Origin: Calothrix brevissima NIES-22
Lineage (GTDB): Bacteria > Cyanobacteriota > Cyanobacteriia > Cyanobacteriales > Nostocaceae
Length of the DNA: 64,000 nt
Direction: 5' to 3'
Assembly (NCBI RefSeq): GCF_002367995.1
Contig: NZ_AP018207.1
Span: forward strand, 8,161,366 to 8,225,365
A program made the position numbers and the translations under genes. The notes under the pieces were generated by a model, which searched no databases, was not told the origin of the DNA, and was given only the letters and a program-made list of their open reading frames with translations. Below are positions 1 through 10,400 of the stretch, one piece after another (the stretch's first letter is position 1; each line of letters begins with the position of its first letter).

Positions 1-3000
1 CAACTTTCACCACTGTTTTTCGCCACTCTGCTGGGGAAATTGGTTGCAGGGGATAACCAAACTTTTTGAGTAAGTTACTGAGCATACTTGAGCGCAAAGG
101 CTGGTGATTGACAAAATGGAATGCTTTGCCTAAAGATTCTTTTTGTTTAGATAAATGGGCGATCGCTCTGGTAAGATAATCCACAGGGGCAATATCTTCA
201 ATCATCTCTACATCAGGTATACTTCCCAGTTGAATACAGCCAATAATCAGTTTGTACAAGAAGTCATTGGCATTAAACACACCAGTTTGGCTATGTCCAG
301 ATACACGTCCGAGTCTGTAGATAGAAACAGGCAGACCGCGATCGCGGGCAATGCTAACTAACTTTTCGGCAACCCATTTACTCTGAGAATAGCCATCTGT
401 CGGTATTTGGTAGTTATCTAAGCTGTCTTGTTCTCCAACTAAGAGCATTCCAGACTCAGCAGCTGAAGCGAAAACGCTGGTGGTAGAAATGAAATGTACA
501 GGCTTGACTTTGATTTGACTGGCTAATCTCAAAACTTCCTGGGTTCCCAAAACATTCGCGGCTTTTAAGACAGAGTAGGGCGAAGTATGATGAACCCATG
601 CACCATTATGATAAATAACATCTATTAACTCAGCCATTGTGTGAAACTGTTCTGGAGGTAATCCCAAAAGCGGTTGTGATAAATCTCCGACAACTGGGAT
701 AATTCTGGAACTTTGAGATTCATCCCAAAGTAAATAAGATTGCAGACTATTCTTAATTCTCTCCTTACCCTCTGCTGTATGAGAAGCACGTACCAAGCAA
801 TAGATGTCTGCATGAGTTTGCTGCAAAAGTTCATTCAGCAAAAAAGCGCCAATAAAGCCTGTAGCTCCAGTTAATAAAATACAAGTCGGCTCAGTGTTAT
901 TCTCATGATATGAAGAAGCCGGAATAATTGTTGGATCGAGTACAGCTTCAGCTGTTAAATTCACAACAGTTTTTGCAACAATAGTAGAAGCTCCTGTTGT
1001 TTGAGCTATCTCAATACTTGGGGCTAATTCTGCAATCGTCGGCATTTCCAACAGACTACGCAAAGGTAGCTCAATTTGGAAAGTTTTTCGCAACAGGACA
1101 ACAAGTCGAGTAATTAGTAAAGAATTTCCGCCTAAATCGAAGAAGTTGTCATGTATTCCAATTTGCTCAATTCCCAGTATTTGAGTCCAAATTTTCGCTA
1201 GTAATTCCTCAATTTTTGTACGTGGTGCTATGTAAACTTCCTTGAGAGTAGATCGATTTTGCTCTGGTGCGGGTAATGCTTGGCGGTTTACTTTACCATT
1301 GGGTGTTAACGGTAAAGCTTCTAGGATGACAAACGCCGAAGGTAGCATGTAATCGGGTAGTTTCTGTTTAAGAAAATCCCGCAGTTCGCTACTGTTAGGA
1401 ACTTTTCCCGGCTTAGGAACTATGTAACCTACTAGGCTTTGATTTCCAGCGTGATTTTCTCTAGCTATGACTACAGTTTGCAGGACATCGGGATTTTGAG
1501 CTAAAATTGCCTCAATTTCTCCTATTTCAAGGCGAAAACCCCGAATTTTTACTTGCTCGTCAATTCTTCCCAGAAACTCAATATTTCCATCTGGTAAATA
1601 ACGTGCTAAATCCCCAGTTTTATATAATTTTGACTTTTCAAACGGGTTGGAGATAAATTTTTGCGCGGTTAATTCCGGACGGTTGAGATAACCCCTAGCT
1701 AAACCATCACCACCAATGTACAATTCCCCAGGAACTCCAATTGGTACAGGTTGTTGATGAATATCTAATAAATAAATCTGGGTATTAGCAATTGGACGCC
1801 CAATAGGAACATTGCTTTGGCTATGATAACTTTCACAATTATAGACGCTACTCCAAACTGTTCCTTCTGTGGGGCCGTATTCGTTGAACAGGGAAGTATG
1901 GGGTAAGAGTTGATAATGCAGTTGGACTAACTCTGGCGAACAAGACTCACCAGCCACAATCACAGTTTGCAGAGAAATCAACTGTTGTGGCTGGGCTTGT
2001 TCTAAAATCAGCTTGTAAAAAGACGGAAGACACAATGTATGGGAAATCTGATGCTGAGAAATTAATTCTATCAACTGTATTAGCTGTAGCTGGAGTTCTG
2101 CTGCTGGGAGTATCAGCGCACCCCCTTGACATAAAGTCCAGAAAATACCTGCAACTGAACTGTCGAAGATAAAAGGTGATAACAGTAAAAAATTTGTGAT
2201 AGGTTCAGAGTAATAAACAAGGCGATCGCTTGTCGAGTGAACTAGGTTTTGATGTGTAATCTCTACTCCCTTTGGTTGTCCTGTAGAGCCGGAAGTGTAG
2301 ATAATATAAGCTAAGTTATCAACTTTTACCTGACTCACCGGGTTTTGTTGACTTTGCTGGAAAATCCCAGACCAGCTTGTATCTAAACATACCACCTGTG
2401 CTTGATGCTGGGGCAACTTTTCTCTGAGTGGTTGCTGAGTCAATAGCACAGTTAACTGTGTATCTTGCAAGATAAACTCTAGGCGTTCTTGGGGATAGGT
2501 GGGATCTAAGGGTACGTAAGCTCCCCCTGCTTTGAGGATACCCAGTATGGCAATTATCATTTCCACAGAACGCTCTAGGTAGATACCCACCATTACCTCT
2601 GGTTCAACACCTAAAGCCTGTAAGTGATGTGCTAATTGATTTGCCCTAGCGTTTAGTTCATTGTAAGTTAATTGTTGGTCGGCAAAAACCACTGCGATCG
2701 CATCTGGTGTCAGTTGTACCTGCGCCTCAAATAACTGATGAATACATTGATTTTGAGGATAATCAGTTTTGGTATTATTCCATTCCACCAATAACTGATG
2801 CTGTTCTTCAACAGAAAGCAGAGAGTAAGTTTCGTAGCGTGACTCTGGTTGAAAAGCGATCGCGCTTAGAGTTCTAGCGTAATAATCACCAATTTGTTTG
2901 ATTTGTTCCTCACCTAATATTGTGCATTCGTAATCAAGACAGAGGTGAATTTGAGATGCAGAAGGATTTTGGCTGAATTTAGCGCTGAGTGTAAAGTTGG

Positions 3001-6000
3001 TACGCTCAAAACTTGTAATATCTAGCACCTTAACATAATCTAAATTCAGTAAATTTTGGTAAACATGAAAGTGATTGAAGTTAAAAGCTGTTTCAAACAA
3101 AGACTGTCTACCTAAAACTCGCTGCAATTCAGCTAAAGGATAGCGTCGATGGGGTAACAATTCTTGCTCGGTTTCAAAGACATTTTTGACTAAATCTGTC
3201 CAAGTACCTCCGGGAAATTGCAGCCGCAAAGGTAGAGAGTTAAGAAATAATCCTAACACTCGCTCTCCATCAGTGACTTCCGATCGCCCATTAGTCACCA
3301 ATCCCGTGACAACATCAGATTGACCACTTAACAAACTTAACACTCGCAGATGAGCAGCCAATAAAACAGTTTTGACTGGAACTTTCAAAGATTGTGCCAG
3401 TTGTAACAAACCTTGAGAAACTGCTGGGGAAATTGGTACTTCATGGCTTCCAGAATCTCCCTGGTATGTTCCTGGTAAACGCGGTAACATTGTTTGGGTA
3501 CTATCTTGCAACTTTTCCATCCAGTAACGCTGTTGAACATCAGATGCGATCGCTTCTCGTTCTAAAGCTACAAAGTCTTGAAATTTAACTGCTGGGGATG
3601 GCTTGAGCAAATCTGCTGATTTTTTTAGTAAAGAAAAATATTTTTCAAATAAATCGGTGAGTAGAGAAGCTACACTCCAACCGTCGAGAATTGCATGATG
3701 TTCAGTCAAGGTTAACTGAAAGGTTTCTGCACTGCGACGATGAATACAAAAACGTAACAGTGACGCTTTCGTCCAATCAAAAAGCGATCGCTTTTCTGTT
3801 TCTAACCAATTAGACAGTACTTTCTCTTGCTCAACAACGGAAAGATGGCGAATGTCTTCTACTTGCAAGGGAATCGTCACTACCTGATGAACTAGCTGTA
3901 GCGGTTCTGTAAATTTACTAAGTTCAAAGGAAGTACGCAATACAGGATGACGAGATGCAAGCTGTTGTACAGCAACCTGAAAGTATTGCAGATTAAAAGG
4001 AGCCTGTAAATGATAACTAGAAACGTTATGGTATGTTGGAGTATCTAAACTATATTCACTATGAAACAGCATCCCCATTTGTAGTTGCGTTAGGGGATAA
4101 GCATCTTCAATATCATCAGGTAATTGCTGACGATCTGGTTCGCAAATTAGGCTAAATGCTGGAATTTCTGTTGTAATTGTTGTGTCAGCCTCATTTTCTG
4201 TAATATTCTGGACTAATTCGTGAATTGTTTGATATTTAAACAACTGCGGCAGTGAAAAGTAAAAACCTCGTTTTTCAGCTTGGGAACGAACTTGAATGCT
4301 ACGGATGGAGTCCCCGCCTAATGCAAAGAAGTTGTCATAAATACCAACTTGTTCCAAACCCAGAATATCAGCCCAAATCTCCGCCAAAATTTTCTCTGGT
4401 GTTGTACGCGGTGCGACAAAAGCTTCATCTAACTCTGGTCTAGTTGTATCAGGAATTGGTAGGGATTGGCGGTCTACTTTACCATTTGCTGTTAGAGGTA
4501 ATTCTGCAAGAATGATAAAGAATGCAGGTAGCATAAATTCAGGTAACTGCTGCTGCAAGAAATTGCGCAGTTGACTAGTGGTTGGTGCTGGCTGCTGACT
4601 GGGGACTACATAGGCTACTAATTGCTGATTCCCAGTTGCATCTTGACGCGCCAATACTAGAGTTTCCCGCACTGCTGGGTGTTGAGTTAGCATTGTCTCA
4701 ATTTCCCCCAATTCAATGCGAAAGCCGCGAATCTTGACTTGTTGGTCAATCCGTCCCAAGTATTCGATATCACCATTAGGTAAATAGCGACCAATATCCC
4801 CAGAGCGATAAAGGCGTGCATTTGCTTGATTGCTAAAAGGGTGAGGAATAAATTTTTCCCTAGTCAACTCAGGACGATGGAGATAGCCTCTAGCTAAACC
4901 CGCACCACCAATATACATCTCACCCGGAACTCCAATCGGTACAGGTTGCTGATATTGGTCTAACAGATAAACTTGCAAGTCGGGAATGGGACAACCAATT
5001 ACACTTCCTAAACCCTGATTTAAATCACCCATTGTCAACGGGCGATAAGTCACATGTACAGTGGTTTCTGTAATTCCGTACATATTGACTAACTGGGGAA
5101 ACTGTTCACCGTGGCGCTCAAACCAAGGTTTCAAGCTGTGAATATCTAAGGCTTCGCCCCCAAAAATCACCAGACGCAAAGCTAATTCCTGAGTTGTTCC
5201 TAAAGATTCCTCTAAGGCGATGAGTTGACGGAAAGCTGAGGGGGTTTGATTGAGTACAGTTACCTGTTGCTCGGACAACAAATTGTAGAATGCTTCCGGT
5301 GAGCGAGTTAGCCACTGAGGTACTATCACCAAGCGCCCACCATAAAGCAACGCACCCCAAAGTTCCCAAACAGAAAAATCAAAGGCGATGGAGTGGAAAA
5401 GAATCCAGACATCCTCTGAGTTAAAGTTAAACCATGACTGTACAGCGTCAAATAGACGGGTGACGTTGCGATGCTCGATTAATACGCCTTTGGGTTGACC
5501 TGTGGAGCCAGATGTATAGATAACATAAGCTAAATTTTTAACCGTACAATTACTGACTGGGTTATCCTGACTGTGTTTAGCTATGACTTCCCAGTCTCGA
5601 TCTAAACAAACAATCTCTATTGGATGTTTTGGTAATACCGGGAGTATTTCTTGCTGGGTCAGCAAGACAGATATCTGTGTATCCTGGAGGATGAAAGCTA
5701 GACGTTCTTGGGGATAGGCGGGGTCAAGTGGTACATAAGCTCCCCCAGCTTTGAGGATCGCAAGTATGGCAATTACCATCTCCAAAGAACGCTCTAGACA
5801 AATTCCTACTAGCACATCTGGCTTGATACCTAAAGTTTTTAAGTAGTTTGCTAGTTGATTGGCTTTGGTATTGAGTTGGCGATATGTCAGTTGCTCTTGT
5901 TCAAAGACAACGGCGATCGCATCTGGTATCAATTCTACCTGCGCCTCAAATAACTGATTAATACATTTATCTTGAGGATAGTTAACCTGAGTATGATTCC

Positions 6001-7441
6001 ATTCAAATAGTAGTTGATGCCGTTCTGCCTCAGTTAAAATTGCTAAATCTGTTAATTTCTGGTTGGAATGAACAATAATACTTTCCAGTAAGGTTTGGAA
6101 ATGACCCACCATGCGGCTAATGGTAGCAGCGTCAAATAAATCTGTTTTATATTCAAATAGTGCCTGAATTCCTGAATCCCTTTCCTGCATTGAGAGAGTC
6201 AAATCAAACTTCGCCGTTTGTTGTTCTTGCTCTAGGAAACGCAAACTTAAACCAGGTAATTTGAACTCCTGACTTGGGGGATTCTGCAAAACAAACATCA
6301 CCTGGAAAAGTGGATTATGGCTTAAGTCTCGCTCCAACTGCAATTTGTTGACCAGATATTCAAAGGGTAAATCCTGATGCGAGTATGCTCCCAAAGCCAC
6401 CTGTTTGACTCGTCCCAACAGTTCTCGAAAACTGGGGTTATCAGATAAGTTGGTGCGGAGGACTAAGGTATTGACAAAAAAGCCAATTAAGTCTTCAAGT
6501 TCAGATCTGTGGCGATTAGCAATAGGTGAACCGACTAAGATATCTTCCTGAAAAGTGTAGCGATATAGCAAGGTTTTAAACGCCGCCAGGAGAGTCATAA
6601 ACAAAGTGACATCTTCTTGCTGGCTAAGTTGCTTAAGCGCCTGAGTTAATTCTGGCGATAAATAGAAGAATTGGCTAGCACCTTGAAAACTTTGAATAGC
6701 GGTGCGGGGACGGTCTGTAGGCAAGTGTAGCACGGGGGAGTGACCGTTAAGCTGCTGCTGCCAATAGGCTAGTTGGGTTTCTAGCAATTCTCCTTGTAAC
6801 CATTGTTGTTGCCATTTGGCAAAGTCTTTATACTGAATTGGCAGTTCTGCTAGGGGTGAAAGCTGACCTTGAGAAAAAGCAGAGTAAATAATTGCTACTT
6901 CTCGCATCAGTATTTCCATTGACCAACCATCAGAGATAATGTGATGCATGGTCAATTGCAATACATTTTCTGCCGCACCTAGTTGCAGTAAAGTTATCCG
7001 TAGTAATGGCTCTTGCGCTAAATCGAAGGGTTGCTGTGCTGCTGAGTGACACAGCCTGAGCGCTTCCGCCATCCGCTCAACTTCGGGTAAATTCTGCAAA
7101 TTGATTACAGATAATGTCAAACTTAAGCTAGGAGCGATCGCTTGCACAGCTTCACCCTCTACAGTCACAAAGTTTGTGCGTAAAATTTCATGACGGCGAA
7201 CAATTTCATTAATACTTTGCTCTAAAGCGGCGATGTTGAGTGAGCCTATGAGGTGTACAGCACCACTAATGTTGTAAAAGGAACTGTGAGTTTCCCACTG
7301 ATTCAGGAACCACAACCGAGATTGAGCAAATGATAAAGGAAAATACTGCCGCTTTTTGCCTTTTGAACGCAATAACTGGTGAAAAAGTGCCAATTCTTCC
7401 TCTGAAGACAGAGCCGCAACAGATTTATCGATATCGCTCAT
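1..7441 (-). CDS. NRPS C-A-T-C-A-T-thioester reductase, 3' end beyond window
   Basis: Terminal synthetase of the lipopeptide line. The frame opens with ATG at 7441, which overlaps the TGA of the upstream NRPS gene (ATGA), so the two are translationally coupled, and it is still open at base 1 (about 2480 codons seen). Domains in order: C (about residues 20-440, HHIISDGWS intact), A (480-985), T (about 1010-1080, LGGDS), C (1100-1540, HHAILDGWS intact), A (1555-2060), T (about 2070-2140, LGGNS) and an NAD(P)-binding thioester reductase from about 2180 (LLTGATGFIG; later TTSVFAS and a YSQSKW active-site motif). By-eye specificity codes are DFWNIGMVHK (the classic Thr code) and DSALIAEVWK (not assigned). 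Established knowledge: TD domains release the peptide as an aldehyde or alcohol instead of hydrolysing it. The end of the TD domain lies left of the window. Confidence 0.95.
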   Translation of the reverse strand, partial: MSDIDKSVAALSSEEELALFHQLLRSKGKKRQYFPLSFAQSRLWFLNQWETHSSFYNISGAVHLIGSLNIAALEQSINEIVRRHEILRTNFVTVEGEAVQAIAPSLSLTLSVINLQNLPEVERMAEALRLCHSAAQQPFDLAQEPLLRITLLQLGAAENVLQLTMHHIISDGWSMEILMREVAIIYSAFSQGQLSPLAELPIQYKDFAKWQQQWLQGELLETQLAYWQQQLNGHSPVLHLPTDRPRTAIQSFQGASQFFYLSPELTQALKQLSQQEDVTLFMTLLAAFKTLLYRYTFQEDILVGSPIANRHRSELEDLIGFFVNTLVLRTNLSDNPSFRELLGRVKQVALGAYSHQDLPFEYLVNKLQLERDLSHNPLFQVMFVLQNPPSQEFKLPGLSLRFLEQEQQTAKFDLTLSMQERDSGIQALFEYKTDLFDAATISRMVGHFQTLLESIIVHSNQKLTDLAILTEAERHQLLFEWNHTQVNYPQDKCINQLFEAQVELIPDAIAVVFEQEQLTYRQLNTKANQLANYLKTLGIKPDVLVGICLERSLEMVIAILAILKAGGAYVPLDPAYPQERLAFILQDTQISVLLTQQEILPVLPKHPIEIVCLDRDWEVIAKHSQDNPVSNCTVKNLAYVIYTSGSTGQPKGVLIEHRNVTRLFDAVQSWFNFNSEDVWILFHSIAFDFSVWELWGALLYGGRLVIVPQWLTRSPEAFYNLLSEQQVTVLNQTPSAFRQLIALEESLGTTQELALRLVIFGGEALDIHSLKPWFERHGEQFPQLVNMYGITETTVHVTYRPLTMGDLNQGLGSVIGCPIPDLQVYLLDQYQQPVPIGVPGEMYIGGAGLARGYLHRPELTREKFIPHPFSNQANARLYRSGDIGRYLPNGDIEYLGRIDQQVKIRGFRIELGEIETMLTQHPAVRETLVLARQDATGNQQLVAYVVPSQQPAPTTSQLRNFLQQQLPEFMLPAFFIILAELPLTANGKVDRQSLPIPDTTRPELDEAFVAPRTTPEKILAEIWADILGLEQVGIYDNFFALGGDSIRSIQVRSQAEKRGFYFSLPQLFKYQTIHELVQNITENEADTTITTEIPAFSLICEPDRQQLPDDIEDAYPLTQLQMGMLFHSEYSLDTPTYHNVSSYHLQAPFNLQYFQVAVQQLASRHPVLRTSFELSKFTEPLQLVHQVVTIPLQVEDIRHLSVVEQEKVLSNWLETEKRSLFDWTKASLLRFCIHRRSAETFQLTLTEHHAILDGWSVASLLTDLFEKYFSLLKKSADLLKPSPAVKFQDFVALEREAIASDVQQRYWMEKLQDSTQTMLPRLPGTYQGDSGSHEVPISPAVSQGLLQLAQSLKVPVKTVLLAAHLRVLSLLSGQSDVVTGLVTNGRSEVTDGERVLGLFLNSLPLRLQFPGGTWTDLVKNVFETEQELLPHRRYPLAELQRVLGRQSLFETAFNFNHFHVYQNLLNLDYVKVLDITSFERTNFTLSAKFSQNPSASQIHLCLDYECTILGEEQIKQIGDYYARTLSAIAFQPESRYETYSLLSVEEQHQLLVEWNNTKTDYPQNQCIHQLFEAQVQLTPDAIAVVFADQQLTYNELNARANQLAHHLQALGVEPEVMVGIYLERSVEMIIAILGILKAGGAYVPLDPTYPQERLEFILQDTQLTVLLTQQPLREKLPQHQAQVVCLDTSWSGIFQQSQQNPVSQVKVDNLAYIIYTSGSTGQPKGVEITHQNLVHSTSDRLVYYSEPITNFLLLSPFIFDSSVAGIFWTLCQGGALILPAAELQLQLIQLIELISQHQISHTLCLPSFYKLILEQAQPQQLISLQTVIVAGESCSPELVQLHYQLLPHTSLFNEYGPTEGTVWSSVYNCESYHSQSNVPIGRPIANTQIYLLDIHQQPVPIGVPGELYIGGDGLARGYLNRPELTAQKFISNPFEKSKLYKTGDLARYLPDGNIEFLGRIDEQVKIRGFRLEIGEIEAILAQNPDVLQTVVIARENHAGNQSLVGYIVPKPGKVPNSSELRDFLKQKLPDYMLPSAFVILEALPLTPNGKVNRQALPAPEQNRSTLKEVYIAPRTKIEELLAKIWTQILGIEQIGIHDNFFDLGGNSLLITRLVVLLRKTFQIELPLRSLLEMPTIAELAPSIEIAQTTGASTIVAKTVVNLTAEAVLDPTIIPASSYHENNTEPTCILLTGATGFIGAFLLNELLQQTHADIYCLVRASHTAEGKERIKNSLQSYLLWDESQSSRIIPVVGDLSQPLLGLPPEQFHTMAELIDVIYHNGAWVHHTSPYSVLKAANVLGTQEVLRLASQIKVKPVHFISTTSVFASAAESGMLLVGEQDSLDNYQIPTDGYSQSKWVAEKLVSIARDRGLPVSIYRLGRVSGHSQTGVFNANDFLYKLIIGCIQLGSIPDVEMIEDIAPVDYLTRAIAHLSKQKESLGKAFHFVNHQPLRSSMLSNLLKKFGYPLQPISPAEWRKTVVKV

Positions 7442-10400
7442 AGTTCTACCTCGTCTGCGCTCAACATATTACTAAGCAATAATTTTCTGTCTGCGTCTGA
7501 AAGCTGAGTAAATTTAGCGATTAACTGCTGCTCGCTGTCTGAGTTGCTGGTGATTTCTGTAACAATAAACTGTGCAAGTTGAGCGATCGCGCTCATCTTC
7601 AGTAAGTCTTCAGAAGACACAGAAATTTGCAAATCCTCAAGCAACGCAGCCGCAACTTGTTGTAAATCCAGTTCACTGAGACTTCCATTGTGGGGAATTT
7701 GAGTAATTCTCTGCTTGAGGTAATCTTCCACCAAACTCAATCGCTCAGTCGGAAATGCTTTGAGTAACAGATCTCGGTTCAGCTTTGGCTTTACCTCAGC
7801 TTCCTGATTGGAGGTTTTATCAATGATGAATTGCGATAAGGTAGCAATCGTCTGATTTTCAAACAAGTGACTTAAAGCAATATCTATCTTAAAAGTGCTG
7901 TGCAACCTGTTTAATAACTGCGTCAACAGCAGAGAATGTCCACCCAACTCAAAAAAATTGTCATAAATACCCACTTGTTCCACACCAAGAAGACTAACCC
8001 AGATATCAGCTAAGATTTTCTCTATTGTTGTGCGTGGTGCGACAAAAGCTTGGTCTAACCTTGGTCTAGTTGTATCTGGTTCTAGTAGCAATTGGCGATC
8101 TACTTGAATATCAAAAGTCACATCTGTGAGTTGCTGGTGGGGATTAGCAACAATGCTTTCCAGTAATCTTTGAAAATGCTCCACCATGCGGTTGATTGTA
8201 GCTGCGTCAAATAAATCTGTTTTGTACTCAAACGAGGCTTGCAAACCCTCTGGTTTATCCGCCACAGCCAGAGTTAAATCTACTCGCGACACCGTGCTTT
8301 CAACATCTAGGGGAACTAGGCTCAAATCCTCAAGCTGTAAATCTGGCATGGGTGCATTCCACAGCACAAACATCACCTGAAATAATGGATTATGGCTTAA
8401 ATGTCGCTCTGGTTGCAGTTCTTCTACCAGTTTCTCAAAGGGTAAGTCTTGGTGAGCATAAGCCGCCAATGCTACCTCACGCACCCGATTCAACAGTTCT
8501 ACAAAACTCGGATTCCCTGCAAGATTAGCACGCAAAACCAAAGTATTGACAAAAAAACCAATTAATGATTCTGTTTCGCTACTTTTACGGTTAGCGATCG
8601 CTGTCCCCACAGCAAAATCTTCTTGATGACTGTAGCGGTAAAGTAAAGTTTGAAACGCTGCTAATAAAGTCATAAACAGCGTCACTCCTGCTTCTAAGCT
8701 GAACTTTTTCAGCATTTGGCTGAGGTTTGGCGTTAGCATAAAGGAGATGTTCGCGCCTGCCAAGCTAGTAACTTTTGGTATAGATTTATCTGTAGGTAAA
8801 TTCAGTACGGGAGGTAAACCAGCCAACTGTTGTTTCCAATAAGCCAGTTGTGTTTCTAATACTTTCCCTTGCAACCATTGTCGTTGCCAATGTGCAAAAT
8901 CACTGTATTGAAGAGATAATTCTGGTAGCGGTGACGGTTCACCTTGAGAAAAAGCCTCGTAGAGTATAGCTATTTCGCGGATAATGATTGCACATGACTT
9001 GGCATCGGCAACAATGTGATGTATGACAAACAGTAATATATGTTCTGCTTCGCTAAGTTTCAGCAACTTGACTCGCAGTAAAGGGCCTTTTACCAAATCA
9101 AAGGAGTGTTGCGCCTCTTGGGTAGCTAACTTTTGAACCTGAAGTTGTTGCTGATTTGCGGCTAAATCTGTCAAATCTACCACTGGCATGGTAAAATCTG
9201 CCACAGAAGAAATTATCTGCACTGGTCGCCCATCCACCGTGGTAAAAGTAGTTCTTAAAGCTGCGTGACGGTTAATAATTTCCCTGAAGCTTTGCTCTAA
9301 AGCAGTGATATTGAGCGAACCTTTGAGGTGTATGGCTTGGGAAATATTATAGACCGTATTACCAGGCTGTAATTGGTCAAGAAACCACAGACGCTGCTGG
9401 GCAAAAGATAGGAGAAAATAGTTAGACTCTTGACTCAAGGGTTTGATTTGTAGTTGCTCGCAACTATCATCTTGGCTATTAAACTGCTGTAAGTATGCTC
9501 CTAAAGATTGGATAGTGGGATATTTGAACAGTTCAGGAATTGATAAATCGATGGCAAATATTTGCCGCAATTGGTTATTAACCTGAAATATCAGCAATGA
9601 ATTCCCACCAAGCTCAAAAAAGTTATCGTAAATGCCGATATTTGCAAGATTCAGAACTTTTTGCCAAACTGTAGCGATTTTCGCTTCCACTTCAGTTTGT
9701 GGTGTGACATCAGCAACTTCTAATTGCGTAGACGCATAGCGGCTTGTCGTCAGACATCGCAGTTTGGCTGGTGGAGGTAGCACTTGCCTATTTATTTTGC
9801 CATTCACTGTTAACGGTAAAGTATTCAAAAAAACAAACGCCCCAGGTAGCATATAATCGGGTAGCTTCTCCTGCAAGAAACGCCGTAATTCACTAACTGT
9901 TGGGGTTGGTTCGCTAACGGTGACTATATATGCAACCAATTGCTGATTTCCTGGGGAATCTGTCCGCGCTAATACCACCGTTTCCCGCACTGCTGGATGC
10001 TGACTCAGGACTGCTTCTATCTCCCCTAATTCAATACGAAAACCTCTAATCTTAACTTGATGGTCGATGCGCCCAAGATACTCAATATTACCATCTCTTA
10101 AATAACGGGCTAAATCCCCTGTTTTATATAATTTTGAATTATCAAACGGGTTGGGGATAAATTTTTGGGCGGTTAATTCAGGAGAATTGAGATAACCTCT
10201 TGCTAATCCATCACCACCAATGTGCAATTCTCCAGGTACGCCAATAGGTACAGGTTGTTGATAAGAATCTAAGATATAAATTTGTGTATTTTGAATCGGA
10301 CGACCAATGGGGACAATAGTTAAATTACTCTGACGCTGACATTGCCAAAAAGTAACATCAATCGCTGCTTCAGTGGGGCCGTAAAGATTATGTAGTTCGA

